Positions 1 through 7,472 of a stretch of DNA of 41,921 nt are shown piece by piece; the stretch's first letter is position 1; each line of letters starts with the position of its first letter. Location of the stretch: positions 1 through 41,921 of the forward strand of contig NZ_LN848260.1 in assembly GCF_001499735.1 (NCBI RefSeq), written 5' to 3'. The translations under genes were made by a program, and so were the position numbers. The notes under the pieces are model-generated. The model searched no databases, was not told the DNA's origin, and saw nothing but the letters and a program-made list of their open reading frames with translations. The stretch is from Thiocapsa sp. KS1 (GTDB taxonomy: Bacteria > Pseudomonadota > Gammaproteobacteria > Chromatiales > Chromatiaceae).

Positions 1-31
1 CCGACGGTGCGGCCGCCCCCCGCCACCCCAA

Positions 32-59
32 ACATGTGATAATGTCCTTTATCACACAT
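32..59. other. dif-like recombination core upstream of recombinase 1
   Basis: Two inverted arms, TGTGATAA (35-42) and TTATCACA (49-56), are separated by a 6-bp centre TGTCCT. Extending each arm to 11 bp (32-42 and 49-59) gives the 11-6-11 layout of Xer dif sites, with the arms ending in ATAA and beginning with TTAT at the centre. The site lies about 23 bp upstream of the tyrosine recombinase at 82, and a similar site precedes the second recombinase at 13328. What is seen is the repeat; its use as a strand-exchange site by the adjacent enzyme is inference. A transcription-factor operator is the main alternative. Confidence 0.5.
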
Positions 60-81
60 AGACCGACAGGGCCGCCCCCCC

Positions 82-1041
82 ATGACCGCACTCGCCCTCC
101 TGCCGCCGCCCGCCGCCTGTCCCGCCCCGATCGTCGCCGCCGGCGAACGCGCGCAGCTGCGCTTTTGGGAATTCTTCACCGTCAACATCCGCAACCCGCA
201 CACCCGCCGCGCCTATGCCCGAGCCGTCGGCACGTTTCTCGACTGGTGCGCGTCGGCCGGGGTCGTTTCCGTCGCCGAGATACAGCCGTTGCACGTGGCG
301 ACCTGGATCGAGGGGCAGACGCGGAGCTTGTCCGCCCCGACGGCCAAGCAGCACCTGGCGGCCCTGCGCCACCTGTTCGATTGGCTGGTGACGGGCCAGA
401 TCATCCCCGTCAACCCGGCTGCGGCGGTGCGCGGACCGGCGCATCGCGTGACGTGCGGCAAGACCCCGGTGCTCGACGCCGCGGAGGCGCGCCACCTGCT
501 CGAGAGCATCGCCGCGGACACCCCGGCCGGGCTGCGCGACCGCGCGCTGATCGCGCTGATGGTGTATTCCTTCGCGCGCGTCGGCGCGGCCCTGGGGATG
601 CGGGTCGAGGACGTGTACACACAAAACCGTCGGTTATGGGTGCATCTGCACGAGAAGGGCGGCAAGCGCCACGCGATGCCCTGTCACCACCGGCTCGAGG
701 AGATCCTCGAGGCCTATCTCGACGGGGCGGGCCTGCGCGGGGACCCCAAAGGGTGGCTGTTTCGCACCCTCGGGCGCGGCACCGGGTGTTTGAGCGACCG
801 CCCGCTCGCCCAGGCCAATGCCCACGCGATGATCCGCCGGCGCACCGCGGCGGCCGGGATCGCCACGCCGGTGGGCAACCACAGCTTCCGCGCCACCGGC
901 ATCACCGCGTATCTGAGCCACGGCGGAACCTTGGAGCAGGCCGCGGCGCTGGCCAACCACGCCAGCACCCGCACCACCCAGCTCTACGACCGGCGCCGCG
1001 GCGACCCGACGCTCGACGAGATCGAGAAGATCCGGATCTGA
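82..1041 (+). CDS. Tyrosine recombinase, XerC/D-like (recombinase 1)
   Basis: This 319-residue site-specific recombinase would cut and rejoin DNA through a 3'-phosphotyrosine. The N-terminal SAM-like core-binding domain covers about residues 22-115 and the catalytic domain about 125-310. The active-site set is visible: Arg166 (FARVGA), Lys195 (GGKRH), His267 and Arg270 (NHSFRATG), His293 (LANHAS) and Tyr302 (QLYDRR). The length is normal for stand-alone Xer-type enzymes. It is clearly related to the protein at 13328-14317. No good Shine-Dalgarno sequence precedes the ATG at 82. A dif-like repeat lies just upstream and a hairpin at 1073-1090 just downstream. It may act as a plasmid resolvase or a cassette integrase; the sequence does not decide which. 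Confidence 0.93.
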   Translation: MTALALLPPPAACPAPIVAAGERAQLRFWEFFTVNIRNPHTRRAYARAVGTFLDWCASAGVVSVAEIQPLHVATWIEGQTRSLSAPTAKQHLAALRHLFDWLVTGQIIPVNPAAAVRGPAHRVTCGKTPVLDAAEARHLLESIAADTPAGLRDRALIALMVYSFARVGAALGMRVEDVYTQNRRLWVHLHEKGGKRHAMPCHHRLEEILEAYLDGAGLRGDPKGWLFRTLGRGTGCLSDRPLAQANAHAMIRRRTAAAGIATPVGNHSFRATGITAYLSHGGTLEQAAALANHASTRTTQLYDRRRGDPTLDEIEKIRI

Positions 1042-1072
1042 GACACCGCCCCAGCGAACTCGGAATGTCCGC

Positions 1073-1090
1073 CGGAGAGTCGGCTCTCCG
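1073..1090 (+). terminator. Hairpin downstream of recombinase 1
   Basis: A perfect 7-bp stem, CGGAGAG and CTCTCCG, with loop TCGG sits 31 bp after the recombinase stop codon. Only two T residues follow, so it is at best a weak intrinsic terminator. Confidence 0.35.
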
Positions 1091-1114
1091 TTAACATCGA
1101 CCGTCGCCGGGACG

Positions 1115-1318
1115 TTGGAAACGATCAACCGCGAGGTCGATCTGACGGATGCCCAGCTCATGGCCTCGTCGATGTGGAACAGCGCGCGCTCCCGGCCCTC
1201 GAAGCCGGGGTGCTCGGCCACTATCGGCGCCGAGATCGCCGAGCTGGAGGCCGAGGCCTCGCAGTTGGCGGAGGAGATCGATGCCTTGACCGGTGCCGAC
1301 GACCCGTTCGGCGACTAG
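1115..1318 (+). CDS. Small hypothetical protein (doubtful)
   Basis: A 67-residue reading frame starts at a TTG codon and ends in an acidic helix-prone tail (EIAELEAEASQLAEEIDAL, then GADDPFGD). I do not recognise it. The regular acidic/leucine spacing of the last 35 residues looks like real coiled-coil coding sequence, so it may be the C-terminal end of a longer, decayed gene whose start is lost. The start codon is unsupported by any ribosome binding site. From 1319 to 1620 I see nothing convincing. Confidence 0.3.
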   Translation: METINREVDLTDAQLMASSMWNSARSRPSKPGCSATIGAEIAELEAEASQLAEEIDALTGADDPFGD

Positions 1319-1648
1319 CATCGACCGTGGCCGCGGCTCCAGACCGGCCGCGGGCTAAGACCGGATGCGCTTCCCGCGTAGCGTTGGGATGTGCTCGCCG
1401 CGTCCGCGATCGCTCCATCGAAGACCGACCCGGTCCGTTTGCCCATGGCTGGGGCAACCTGCGACGACGACACGCCAAGTCGGCGCGTCGAGCTCCGCCG
1501 AGCGCACGCCCCTTGCCCAAGCCGATGTTCCTGCGATGATCGGCCGCCTCGTGACGGGACGACCAACGCGGCAGGAATTGCTGTCATGGCTTTTGTGGGT
1601 CGTTGCGCAGAGCGCTTAACATAGCTTTGATTTTAATTGTCTTTTTAT

Positions 1649-1695
1649 CTAATACTGTTATAATGCGTCCTTAGGACGCATTATAACAGTATTAG
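1649..1695. promoter_or_regulatory. Distal palindromic operator of abiE
   Basis: A perfect inverted repeat has 23-bp arms (1649-1671 and 1673-1695) around a single T. Its centre GTCCTTAGGAC is identical to that of the proximal palindrome at 1748-1790. Weaker symmetry extends outward (ATTGTCT on the left, AGACAA on the right). Known: AbiEi antitoxins repress their own operon by binding paired inverted repeats upstream of it. Inference: this is the distal one of the pair here. Confidence 0.75.
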
Positions 1696-1735
1696 GAATT
1701 ATAGACAAAGTAATTTTCTGTATTTCAAGCAAGCA

Positions 1736-1790
1736 TTGACAAATAAAGCAGTAAGCTATATATGTCCTTAGGACATATATAGCTTACTGC
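1736..1790 (+). promoter_or_regulatory. abiE promoter with overlapping palindromic operator
   Basis: A consensus -35 box TTGACA lies at 1736-1741. TATATA-type -10 candidates lie at 1757-1764, inside a perfect inverted repeat with 21-bp arms (1748-1768 and 1770-1790) around a central T. The palindrome shares the core GTCCTTAGGAC with the distal operator and ends 3 bp before the abiEi start codon. A protein bound here would block RNA polymerase directly. The predicted transcript would begin about 20 nt before the ATG, and no Shine-Dalgarno sequence is seen, so the first gene may be translated from a very short leader. Confidence 0.75.
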
Positions 1791-1793
1791 AAC

Positions 1794-2726
1794 ATGGAAA
1801 TCAGGACTGCCCTCAGCCTCGAAATCGGCCAGCTGCATCAGTCGGTCGTGACCAGCTACCAGTTTGGCTGCCTGGTCTTCAAGTTATACCGAGCAAAGGT
1901 TTATCGCGGAGAAACCTTAAAAGGCATCAAGAAAGACGTTCCCACCCGCGCTGATTTCAAGCGTCTGCTGTCCTCTCTCGTGCAAGACGGCATCCTGCAC
2001 AACAGCAAGGAGGTGCCCAACAGCGAGGTTTATGCCGTGCTGGGGCGGGCCGCCGCCGGGGCGGAAGACATTGCCTGCTGCGTCGACCCCTTCTGCTACG
2101 TTTCGCATCTGAGTGCGATGGCATATCACGGCTTCACCGACCGTCTTCCCAAACTGCTGTTCCTGACCACGCCACCCTCCACACGCTGGGGCAATCTCGC
2201 GGTCGAGCGCATGCAGAAAGACCTGGGTCCGGAGGGGTATGCGCTTTACCGCGAAGCATCCCTACCGCTCTTGCGCCGGTTGCGGCTTGCGAAGATTCAC
2301 CGCAAGACCGTCAGCAGCCATTCGAGCGTGCATTGCAACCCGGGAGCCTATGTGAACGTGCAGGAGCCCTCTCTGCGCGTATCCACGATTGGCCGCACCT
2401 TCCTCGATATGATCCGCGAGCCGGATTTGTGCGGCGGCATCTACCATGTGCTGGAGGTCTATGCCGACCACGCCAGCCGTCATCTGCGCCAGATCGTGGA
2501 CACCGTTGACCGCCACGGCAGCAAAATCGAAAAGGTACGGGTCGGTTATCTTCTCGATGAGAGGCTGGGACTGTCTCATCCGACCATCGAAACGTGGCGT
2601 GCGCTGGCGCAGCGCGGCGGTTCGCAGAAACTTTACCCCAAAGCTCCCTACAGCCCGAACTTCTCGGAAAAGTGGTGTTTATCGCTCAACATCGAAGAAA
2701 CAGACAACACCGCTGAGGAGGAATGA
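1794..2726 (+). CDS. abiEi: AbiEi-type antitoxin / autorepressor
   Basis: This 310-residue protein fits the antitoxin of an AbiE type IV toxin-antitoxin and phage-abortive-infection system. Family knowledge: an N-terminal winged helix binds the operators and the C-terminal domain counteracts the toxin. Here the N-terminal part carries charged helix-turn-helix-like sequence (KKDVPTRADFKRLLSSLVQDG), followed by YVSHLSAMAYHGFTDRLP, which resembles the conserved AbiEi stretch. The assignment rests mainly on the partner gene: it is directly followed by the nucleotidyltransferase-like toxin with no gap, and two perfect palindromes cover its promoter. The start at 1794 is the first ATG after the operator. 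Confidence 0.85.
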   Translation: MEIRTALSLEIGQLHQSVVTSYQFGCLVFKLYRAKVYRGETLKGIKKDVPTRADFKRLLSSLVQDGILHNSKEVPNSEVYAVLGRAAAGAEDIACCVDPFCYVSHLSAMAYHGFTDRLPKLLFLTTPPSTRWGNLAVERMQKDLGPEGYALYREASLPLLRRLRLAKIHRKTVSSHSSVHCNPGAYVNVQEPSLRVSTIGRTFLDMIREPDLCGGIYHVLEVYADHASRHLRQIVDTVDRHGSKIEKVRVGYLLDERLGLSHPTIETWRALAQRGGSQKLYPKAPYSPNFSEKWCLSLNIEETDNTAEEE

Positions 2727-3584
2727 TTGCAGACATCCGACATCCGGGAATGGGTCAAGCAAAATACCGACGGCCAGCCGTTCCGTCAGGCCGTCCACAC
2801 CATTCTTGCCGCCATCGCCGGCACACCCGTTCTTCAAGCCACCATGATCATGAAAGGCGGGGTGTTGCTGGCCTTGAGCTACCGCAGCACGCGCTACACC
2901 AAGGACATCGACTTCTCGACCGCCATCAGGCGCCCGGACTTCGATCCGGTGAATTTCCGGCAATGCTTCGAAGAGAGCCTGAGCGACACCGTGGAGAGCT
3001 TGGGTTACGGTCTCGATTGCCGTGTCCAGAGCTGCATTCAGCAGCCCAAAAACGATGACGCGACGTTCCCGACCTTCAAGATCCGCGTCGGCTATGCCGC
3101 CAAGGGCGCTCCAGCCCACAAACGGCTGCAAACCGGGACGGCTCCGCATGTCGTCGAGATCGACTACAGCCTGAACGAACCGGTCGAGGAGACCGATCTG
3201 TTCGAGTTGGGGGACGGCAGCGCCATCCGCACCTACAGTCTGGTGGAGATGGTGGCGGAGAAGTTTCGCGCCCTGCTCCAGCAGGAGGCCCGCAACCGCT
3301 TCCGCCGGCAGGACATCTTCGATCTGCACTACGTTTTGAGCGACCATCCGTTGCGCGAGGACGCGCCGACAAAACAGCGGATTCTGGACAGGTTGCTCGA
3401 AAAATCGCGGATCCGCGGGTTGACGATCGATCGGCTGGCCATGTCCAACCCGGAAATCCGTCGCCGGTCCAAGGCCCGCTATGATGAACTCGCCTCGGAA
3501 ATCGAAGGCGATCTGCCCCCGTTCGACAGGGTCTACGACGTCGTCGAGGCGTTCTACTGCTCCCTGCCTTGGCCGCAGGATTGA
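2727..3584 (+). CDS. abiEii: AbiEii-type nucleotidyltransferase toxin
   Basis: This 285-residue protein belongs to the AbiEii/DUF1814 nucleotidyltransferase-like toxin family. Visible landmarks are the glycine-rich loop MKGGVLLAL (about 43-51), the metal-binding acidic motif KDIDFS (about 60-65), the second acidic strand VEIDYS and the family helix MVAEKFRALLQ followed by RRQDIFDLHY. Known members modify nucleic acids or nucleotides and halt growth during phage infection. The start is TTG at 2727, chosen because AGGAGG at 2716-2721 sits 5 nt upstream. The ATG at 2723 opens a different frame. The TTG directly follows the antitoxin's TGA stop, so the two genes are translationally coupled. Confidence 0.9.
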   Translation: MQTSDIREWVKQNTDGQPFRQAVHTILAAIAGTPVLQATMIMKGGVLLALSYRSTRYTKDIDFSTAIRRPDFDPVNFRQCFEESLSDTVESLGYGLDCRVQSCIQQPKNDDATFPTFKIRVGYAAKGAPAHKRLQTGTAPHVVEIDYSLNEPVEETDLFELGDGSAIRTYSLVEMVAEKFRALLQQEARNRFRRQDIFDLHYVLSDHPLREDAPTKQRILDRLLEKSRIRGLTIDRLAMSNPEIRRRSKARYDELASEIEGDLPPFDRVYDVVEAFYCSLPWPQD

Positions 3585-3640
3585 CCGCGCGCATACGCCG
3601 CGCGGATGTTTCGGATCTGCGCGGCGAAGAACTCCGGGCA
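3575..3640 (-). pseudogene. Remnant of a third XerC/D-like recombinase
   Basis: On the minus strand about 20 codons read PEFFAAQIRNIRAAYARG. This matches the N-terminal segment LEFFAAQIRNRNTREAYLRA of the recombinase at 13328, with two residues missing. No start, catalytic domain or dif-like site survives. It lies immediately downstream of abiEii, facing recombinase 1, so the AbiE operon once lay between two oppositely oriented recombinase genes. Confidence 0.6.
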
Positions 3641-3716
3641 GGAAGCACGTGCCGGTCTGCCCCCTGCGTGGCCGTGGGACTTTTGCCCCATCGCCACGGC
3701 GGCAACACGCTCGCAC

Positions 3717-4223
3717 CTACCCGGTACGACCGACCTGCGCTGCGCTGCCCATGGACGGGGTCGCGTCTGTCCTCGCAAGACACTGCATCGTCCGAGCCCG
3801 AAACTGCAGCGGATCGCGAACCAGCGGAATCGTCATGCTCATACCGCCGACGCCCGTCACCGTGACTTGGCCGAAGTTCATCATACGACCGATGATGCCT
3901 TGCTCGACAGTGAAACCTTCCACCTTCGCGTGATCGAGTTCCATCGTATGGCGGCGAATGAATCCGAACGTGAAGATCACGCGTCTATCGGTGATCGTCA
4001 ACGCGGTGCCGATCACGTTGAGACGGGCGTCGAGGATGAACATCAAGAAGACGAGAAGCGCAAGCACTGCTCCGATCACCCCCATAGACGGCACAAGGAA
4101 GGCCAAAGCGACAATAAAGCAGATCAGCCCCATGACGACGGCATCCACGAAGATCCACCAGTGCAACGCACCGACGACCTCGACCCGTTCACCGGGATAC
4201 AACACTTGATCGATATTACTCAT
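3717..4223 (-). CDS. Membrane protein with bacterial PH domain
   Basis: The chosen start (ATG at 4223, giving MSNIDQVLYPGERV) yields 168 residues and fits the bacterial PH-domain (DUF304/bPH2) membrane family. The N-terminal LYPGE motif precedes two hydrophobic segments (about 25-45 and 47-65), followed by the PH-like region with ALTITDRRVIFTFG and KVEGFTVEQGIIGR, the usual 'new or unusual transmembrane then ITDRRV' pattern. The function of such small members is unknown. About 14 in-frame codons precede the chosen start, but they do not resemble the family. It stands alone between the AbiE operon and a gene-poor stretch. Confidence 0.85.
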   Translation of the reverse strand: MSNIDQVLYPGERVEVVGALHWWIFVDAVVMGLICFIVALAFLVPSMGVIGAVLALLVFLMFILDARLNVIGTALTITDRRVIFTFGFIRRHTMELDHAKVEGFTVEQGIIGRMMNFGQVTVTGVGGMSMTIPLVRDPLQFRARTMQCLARTDATPSMGSAAQVGRTG

Positions 4224-4333
4224 CACTATACCGCGAGAGCCCAAAATTCCGGACCTGGGAGGCACGACACACCGTTTCGATCACGGTCCGGCCGCCCGTC
4301 TCGCGACCTCCTCTTGGCTGAAGTGGAATAAGA

Positions 4334-4498
4334 ATGCCGTCGCTGATTTACGGGCCGCAAAACTTGGAAATTGCTTTTGATCATGTCGGCGACGACGCGG
4401 ATATGCGACGTAAAGAAAGAAAAGCGTTGTTTCGGTTACCCGACGACCACGTCGCCCTTTATTATCGAGGACACGTCATTCCCGAAAAACGCGCTTGA
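4334..4498 (+). CDS. Small hypothetical protein
   Basis: A 54-residue frame from ATG 4334 begins MPSLIYGPQNLEIAFDHV and ends YYRGHVIPEKRA. It is hydrophilic, rich in charged residues and free of low-complexity sequence, which is unusual for a random frame in this DNA. There is only a weak ribosome binding site (GGAATAAG). It is not recognised. It could be a small real gene or the tail of a decayed one. Confidence 0.3.
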   Translation: MPSLIYGPQNLEIAFDHVGDDADMRRKERKALFRLPDDHVALYYRGHVIPEKRA

Positions 4499-5030
4499 AA
4501 CATCCATCAATCACCAGGGAAAGTCCTCCTGATTGCTTGAGATCCGCACTCCGATTAGACGCTTGCACCTGCGCGTCTGCGGCAGTACTCTATCGCGAAA
4601 CCGTGCGGCCGGAAGTCGCGAGTAGCTGGCTCCAATCAGCGTCACGCACAGACATCCTCTGCCTCTGTGCGGGGTCCGGCACCATGTGCCGACCCATCTC
4701 CCGAACATCCGTGCGCCTATCGCTCACGCCTCCGCACATCCATCGGCCATGCCCTGGCTATCCGTCATCTCGATGCGGGTAGACACCGAGCATCCGGGCG
4801 TTATGCCCTGCACTCGCTTCCGACGATTGCCATCAACCCCGATTGACCGCGCCACCTGCCACTGCTGCAGAAGACCGGCAATCGACATCCGCTCGGCCCT
4901 GTGCCGGCGGTCGCGTCCCGCGCCTCGGCGCTAACGCGCACATCAGCAACCCGCGCCGGTCCTCGAAATGACTTGCGCGCTCGAGCAGCGAGCGCCCCCA
5001 ACCACGATCCCGGTGCTCCGACACCGCTCC

Positions 5031-5065
5031 TGCCCGTCTCTGTGCCCCCTGCACAGAGACGGGCA
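5031..5065. repeat. Perfect hairpin, 15-bp stem
   Basis: Arms TGCCCGTCTCTGTGC (5031-5045) and its exact reverse complement (5051-5065) flank the 5-nt loop CCCCT. No U-tract follows on either strand, so it is not a canonical terminator. Confidence 0.6.
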
Positions 5066-5464
5066 CAGACGACCTGCCTCCAGACCGCGCATCGCGCCGG
5101 GTCCGAAGGCTCCGGTCGCCTCAATCCTCGCGTCAATACTCGCGTCAAAACCCCGACCACAGGCGATCATGCATCCGTAAAGGACACCAGGGCGGCACCC
5201 TGGCACGCATGATCACCCGGCGGACATGACGACACGAGATCACCACGCGCGCCCCCGAGCGCGCCGCAGCAAGCACCACGCAACGACAGCCAGTCGTAGC
5301 AGCATCCCCCCGCCCAGCCCCGTTCCAGGGGAATTCGCGGATGCGGTGCCATGCATCAAATGATCCTGACTCCGGATGGAGGAGTTGCAATAGGCGCCGC
5401 GTCAGGCGCCACCCCCCACACAGCTTGCAGCGAGCTCTAGCGCTGTTATCACTTATCACCGCCA

Positions 5465-5547
5465 CGGGCGGGATCGTGGGGATGACCGGTATCGACAGAT
5501 GATCACGGGTGCAGCGTCCAAAGACGCCCGCGCCACGATCCCGCCCG
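5465..5547. repeat. Long-range inverted repeat, 15-bp arms
   Basis: CGGGCGGGATCGTGG at 5465-5479 is exactly repeated as its reverse complement at 5533-5547, with 53 bp between. It lies 50 bp before the IS200/IS605-type remnant. It could be a miniature mobile element, an integron-like attC site or an RNA structure; I see no core motif that decides. Confidence 0.5.
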
Positions 5548-5596
5548 GCGGTGAGTCGATCCCGGTCGCATGACGCATCTTTATTTTCCGAAGCAA

Positions 5597-6121
5597 GGTT
5601 AAAACCACCGTCTTTAGGCGGTCAGATCTATCGTTGAAGCCTTTTTCAAAGGTTGGTAAGAGAGATGGACTATCGGTACGTTAGCCATACGGATTCCAAA
5701 ATTCAGTACCACTTTTTTCGTTGCTAAATATCTCCATCACGTTCTGAAATGAGATGTTGCACTAAAGACCCGAGAACAGATCCACCAGACCTCCGTGACG
5801 TTAGAGATCGAGATTCTCATGGGTGTCGTCAGCACGGACCCTATCCATATCGTGGTGTCAGCGCCCCGAATCCGGATCCGAACAAGATCATGAGACGCAT
5901 CAAAGGGCGCACCTCGACCAAACTGCTTGTGACGTTTCCCGAGTTGAAAATGCGTTACCGAGGTAGGCACTTTTGGGCTCGTGGCTACATTAAATCGATC
6001 ATCATTTTGAGACCAAGACAGACGACCATTTCCGAACGGAGTCACCCTAAACGGGTTTATTCGACCGGTATCCGGACTTTCGGTTCGTAACTTCAACCCA
6101 TCAGCTTTCGCTGGTGGTTGA
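5597..6121 (+). mobile_element. IS200/IS605-family remnant
   Basis: The element starts near a subterminal hairpin (ACCG...CGGT around 5607-5622, in the context AAAACCACCG), contains a broken tnpA, and ends with a second hairpin at 6094-6120 (arms around loop CTTTCG, with one bulge). Subterminal hairpins rather than inverted terminal repeats are the hallmark of this single-strand-transposing family. No tnpB is present. The integrase gene at 6121 begins exactly at the right hairpin. Confidence 0.65.
5665..6090 (+). pseudogene. Decayed IS200-type Y1 transposase (tnpA)
   Basis: The N-terminal part reads MDYRYVSHTDSKIQYHFF and then meets a stop codon. The C-terminal part, IMRRIKGRTSTKLLVTFPEL then FWARGY, matches the IS200 TnpA consensus. 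Between them the HUH region is found only in another frame, as GVVSTDPIHIVVSAP, where the usual DHVH has become DPIH. A premature stop, frameshifts and a mutated HUH motif make it inactive. Confidence 0.75.
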
Positions 6122-7107
6122 TGAGCATGTACGCAGAAGTCGAATACGAGGAGACCATGGGAAAATACGGAGGGATGAGTGGCAAAAACCACGGCTATGG
6201 CCGAAACATGGCCTATGCAGGGACCCAGGTCCTGCAGGCACGATTCGGCGGCGGTCATTTTTCCAGCGTGGCCAGTCACGGCGATCGTTGGAATTCCTTT
6301 TCGGCATGGGCCAAGCAATCCGCAGGAGTGAAGGATATGCGCGATATCAACAAAGAGACAGTCGTCCAATACGGAGCCTATTTGCGCGAACAGGGACTCG
6401 CCGCTGCCACTGTCCAAAACCGAATCAGCACCATCAATGTCGTCATGTCCCACGCACGGGAAGGGCAATGGGAGAAGCTCTCGCCCCGAGAGCTTGCAGG
6501 CCGTTCGAGATCGACCGTCAGAACGGAAACCCCGAAATCGTATACAGCCGAGCGATACACTGCCGCCCATTCGGCGATGACATCGGCAGGCCTTGCGCGT
6601 GCGGCAGCAGTCTTCGGATTGGCGCGTGAATTCGGGATGAGGTCGGAAGAGGCGTCAAAAGCCAATCTGGATCGCTTGGACAAAGAAATGCGTCAGCGCG
6701 GGGAAATCAATATCGTCGACGGGACCAAAGGGGGGCGCACTGCACCGCGCTGGGTCGCGGTCACGCCGGCAGGCCGCGAGGCTCTCGCGGCGGCGCTCGC
6801 GGCCCGCCCGGAGGGCTCGAACAATATGCTGCGGCAAAATGAGACCTACAAAAGCTGGCGAGGCGGGGAATTGCGAGCCGGACGCGAAATCCTTCACGAC
6901 CACGGTATACGCGGCTATCACGACGCGCGCGCCGCATATGCGTGCGCACGCTATGCCGAGCTGACCGGCCATGCGGCGCCTGCCGTCTCGGGGGGGCGCC
7001 GTACGGTGGACCGAGCGACCGATCAGGCTGCGCGCCGCACGATCTCCACGGAGCTCGGCCATGGGCGCACCGACGTCGTCGCCGCCTATGTCGGAAGCGC
7101 ACGATGA
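6121..7107 (+). CDS. Prophage/island-type tyrosine integrase
   Basis: This 328-residue integrase appears to match the Phage_int_SAM_2 plus Integrase_1 architecture of proteobacterial islands. The core-binding domain covers about residues 50-115 and the catalytic domain about 135-325. Active-site residues, numbered from ATG 6121, are Arg174 (EFGMRSEE), Lys203 (GTKGG), His267 and Arg270 (GYHDARAAYA), His314 (ELGHG) and Tyr323 (AAYVGS). It is unrelated in detail to the two Xer-like recombinases of this window. The start is uncertain: ATG 6121 abuts the IS200-type end, and ATG 6157 has GAGGAG only 3 nt upstream. Its stop overlaps the next start (ATGA), so the two genes are coupled. Confidence 0.85.
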   Translation: MSMYAEVEYEETMGKYGGMSGKNHGYGRNMAYAGTQVLQARFGGGHFSSVASHGDRWNSFSAWAKQSAGVKDMRDINKETVVQYGAYLREQGLAAATVQNRISTINVVMSHAREGQWEKLSPRELAGRSRSTVRTETPKSYTAERYTAAHSAMTSAGLARAAAVFGLAREFGMRSEEASKANLDRLDKEMRQRGEINIVDGTKGGRTAPRWVAVTPAGREALAAALAARPEGSNNMLRQNETYKSWRGGELRAGREILHDHGIRGYHDARAAYACARYAELTGHAAPAVSGGRRTVDRATDQAARRTISTELGHGRTDVVAAYVGSAR

Positions 7108-7472
7108 GCGCGATCCGGCGCCTCCTGGCGCGCGCGCAGCCCGGCAGCAGCGGTGGTGTCGCGCAGCATATCCGCCGCGGCGAACGGCTCGCGGCGCTTA
7201 TCAAAGACAGGTGGGGGATCAACCGACCCGAACAATGGCGCTCGAAGCATGCGCGGTGGGCGATTGAGCATGGACTCGCGGACGCCAGCCCGGCGACGCG
7301 CTACCACTACTACCGCACGATCCGCGTCCTCGCCGCCGCCATGGGGCATTGGCCGAACTGGGAGCCGCATCTACGGGGTGCGTGGACAACGCCGACCGGG
7401 ACGGGCACGCGCGCGTCCGCCGACCGCGGCGGACGCCCTCCGAAACTAGCCCAGCGCGGTGCCCACCGCTAA
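7104..7472 (+). CDS. Small integrase-coupled protein
   Basis: This 122-residue protein starts at an ATG that overlaps the integrase stop codon (ATGA). Residues about 20-90 are helical and basic-aromatic (ALIKDRWGINRPEQW, then ATRYHYYRTIRVLAAAMGHW) and look like a core-binding (SAM-like) domain of a tyrosine recombinase without a catalytic domain. The C-terminus is basic and disordered. The overlap implies co-translation with the integrase. A directionality factor or DNA-architecture subunit is a reasonable guess, but I do not recognise the family. Confidence 0.65.
   Translation: MSAIRRLLARAQPGSSGGVAQHIRRGERLAALIKDRWGINRPEQWRSKHARWAIEHGLADASPATRYHYYRTIRVLAAAMGHWPNWEPHLRGAWTTPTGTGTRASADRGGRPPKLAQRGAHR

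Larger units (their letters stand above)
4499..5590. other. 1.1-kb stretch without a convincing gene
   Basis: Open frames here are GC-driven, arginine/alanine/proline-rich and overlap on both strands, so I do not call any. What stands out is structural: a hairpin at 5031-5065, a tandem pair of CTCGCGTCAA near 5115-5140, and a 15-bp inverted repeat at 5465-5547. The stretch ends at an IS200/IS605-type remnant. Confidence 0.5.

Noticed and set aside
36-1094. 352-codon plus-strand frame over recombinase 1
   Set aside because: A GC-driven shadow; the neighbouring frame carries the complete tyrosine recombinase active site.
2723-3058. ATG at 2723 as start of the AbiEii toxin
   Set aside because: It opens a different frame without family motifs; TTG 2727 is in the motif-bearing frame with AGGAGG 5 nt upstream.
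2679-3716. 345-codon minus-strand frame over abiEii
   Set aside because: Antisense shadow of a gene with clear nucleotidyltransferase motifs.
4801-5160. 119-codon minus-strand gene in the gene-poor stretch
   Set aside because: Low-complexity Arg/Ala/Gly composition, overlapping frames on both strands and no ribosome binding site.
5737-6570. 277-codon open frame on the minus strand
   Set aside because: It is antisense to the IS200-type pseudogene and the integrase, both of which show family motifs; its own translation has none.
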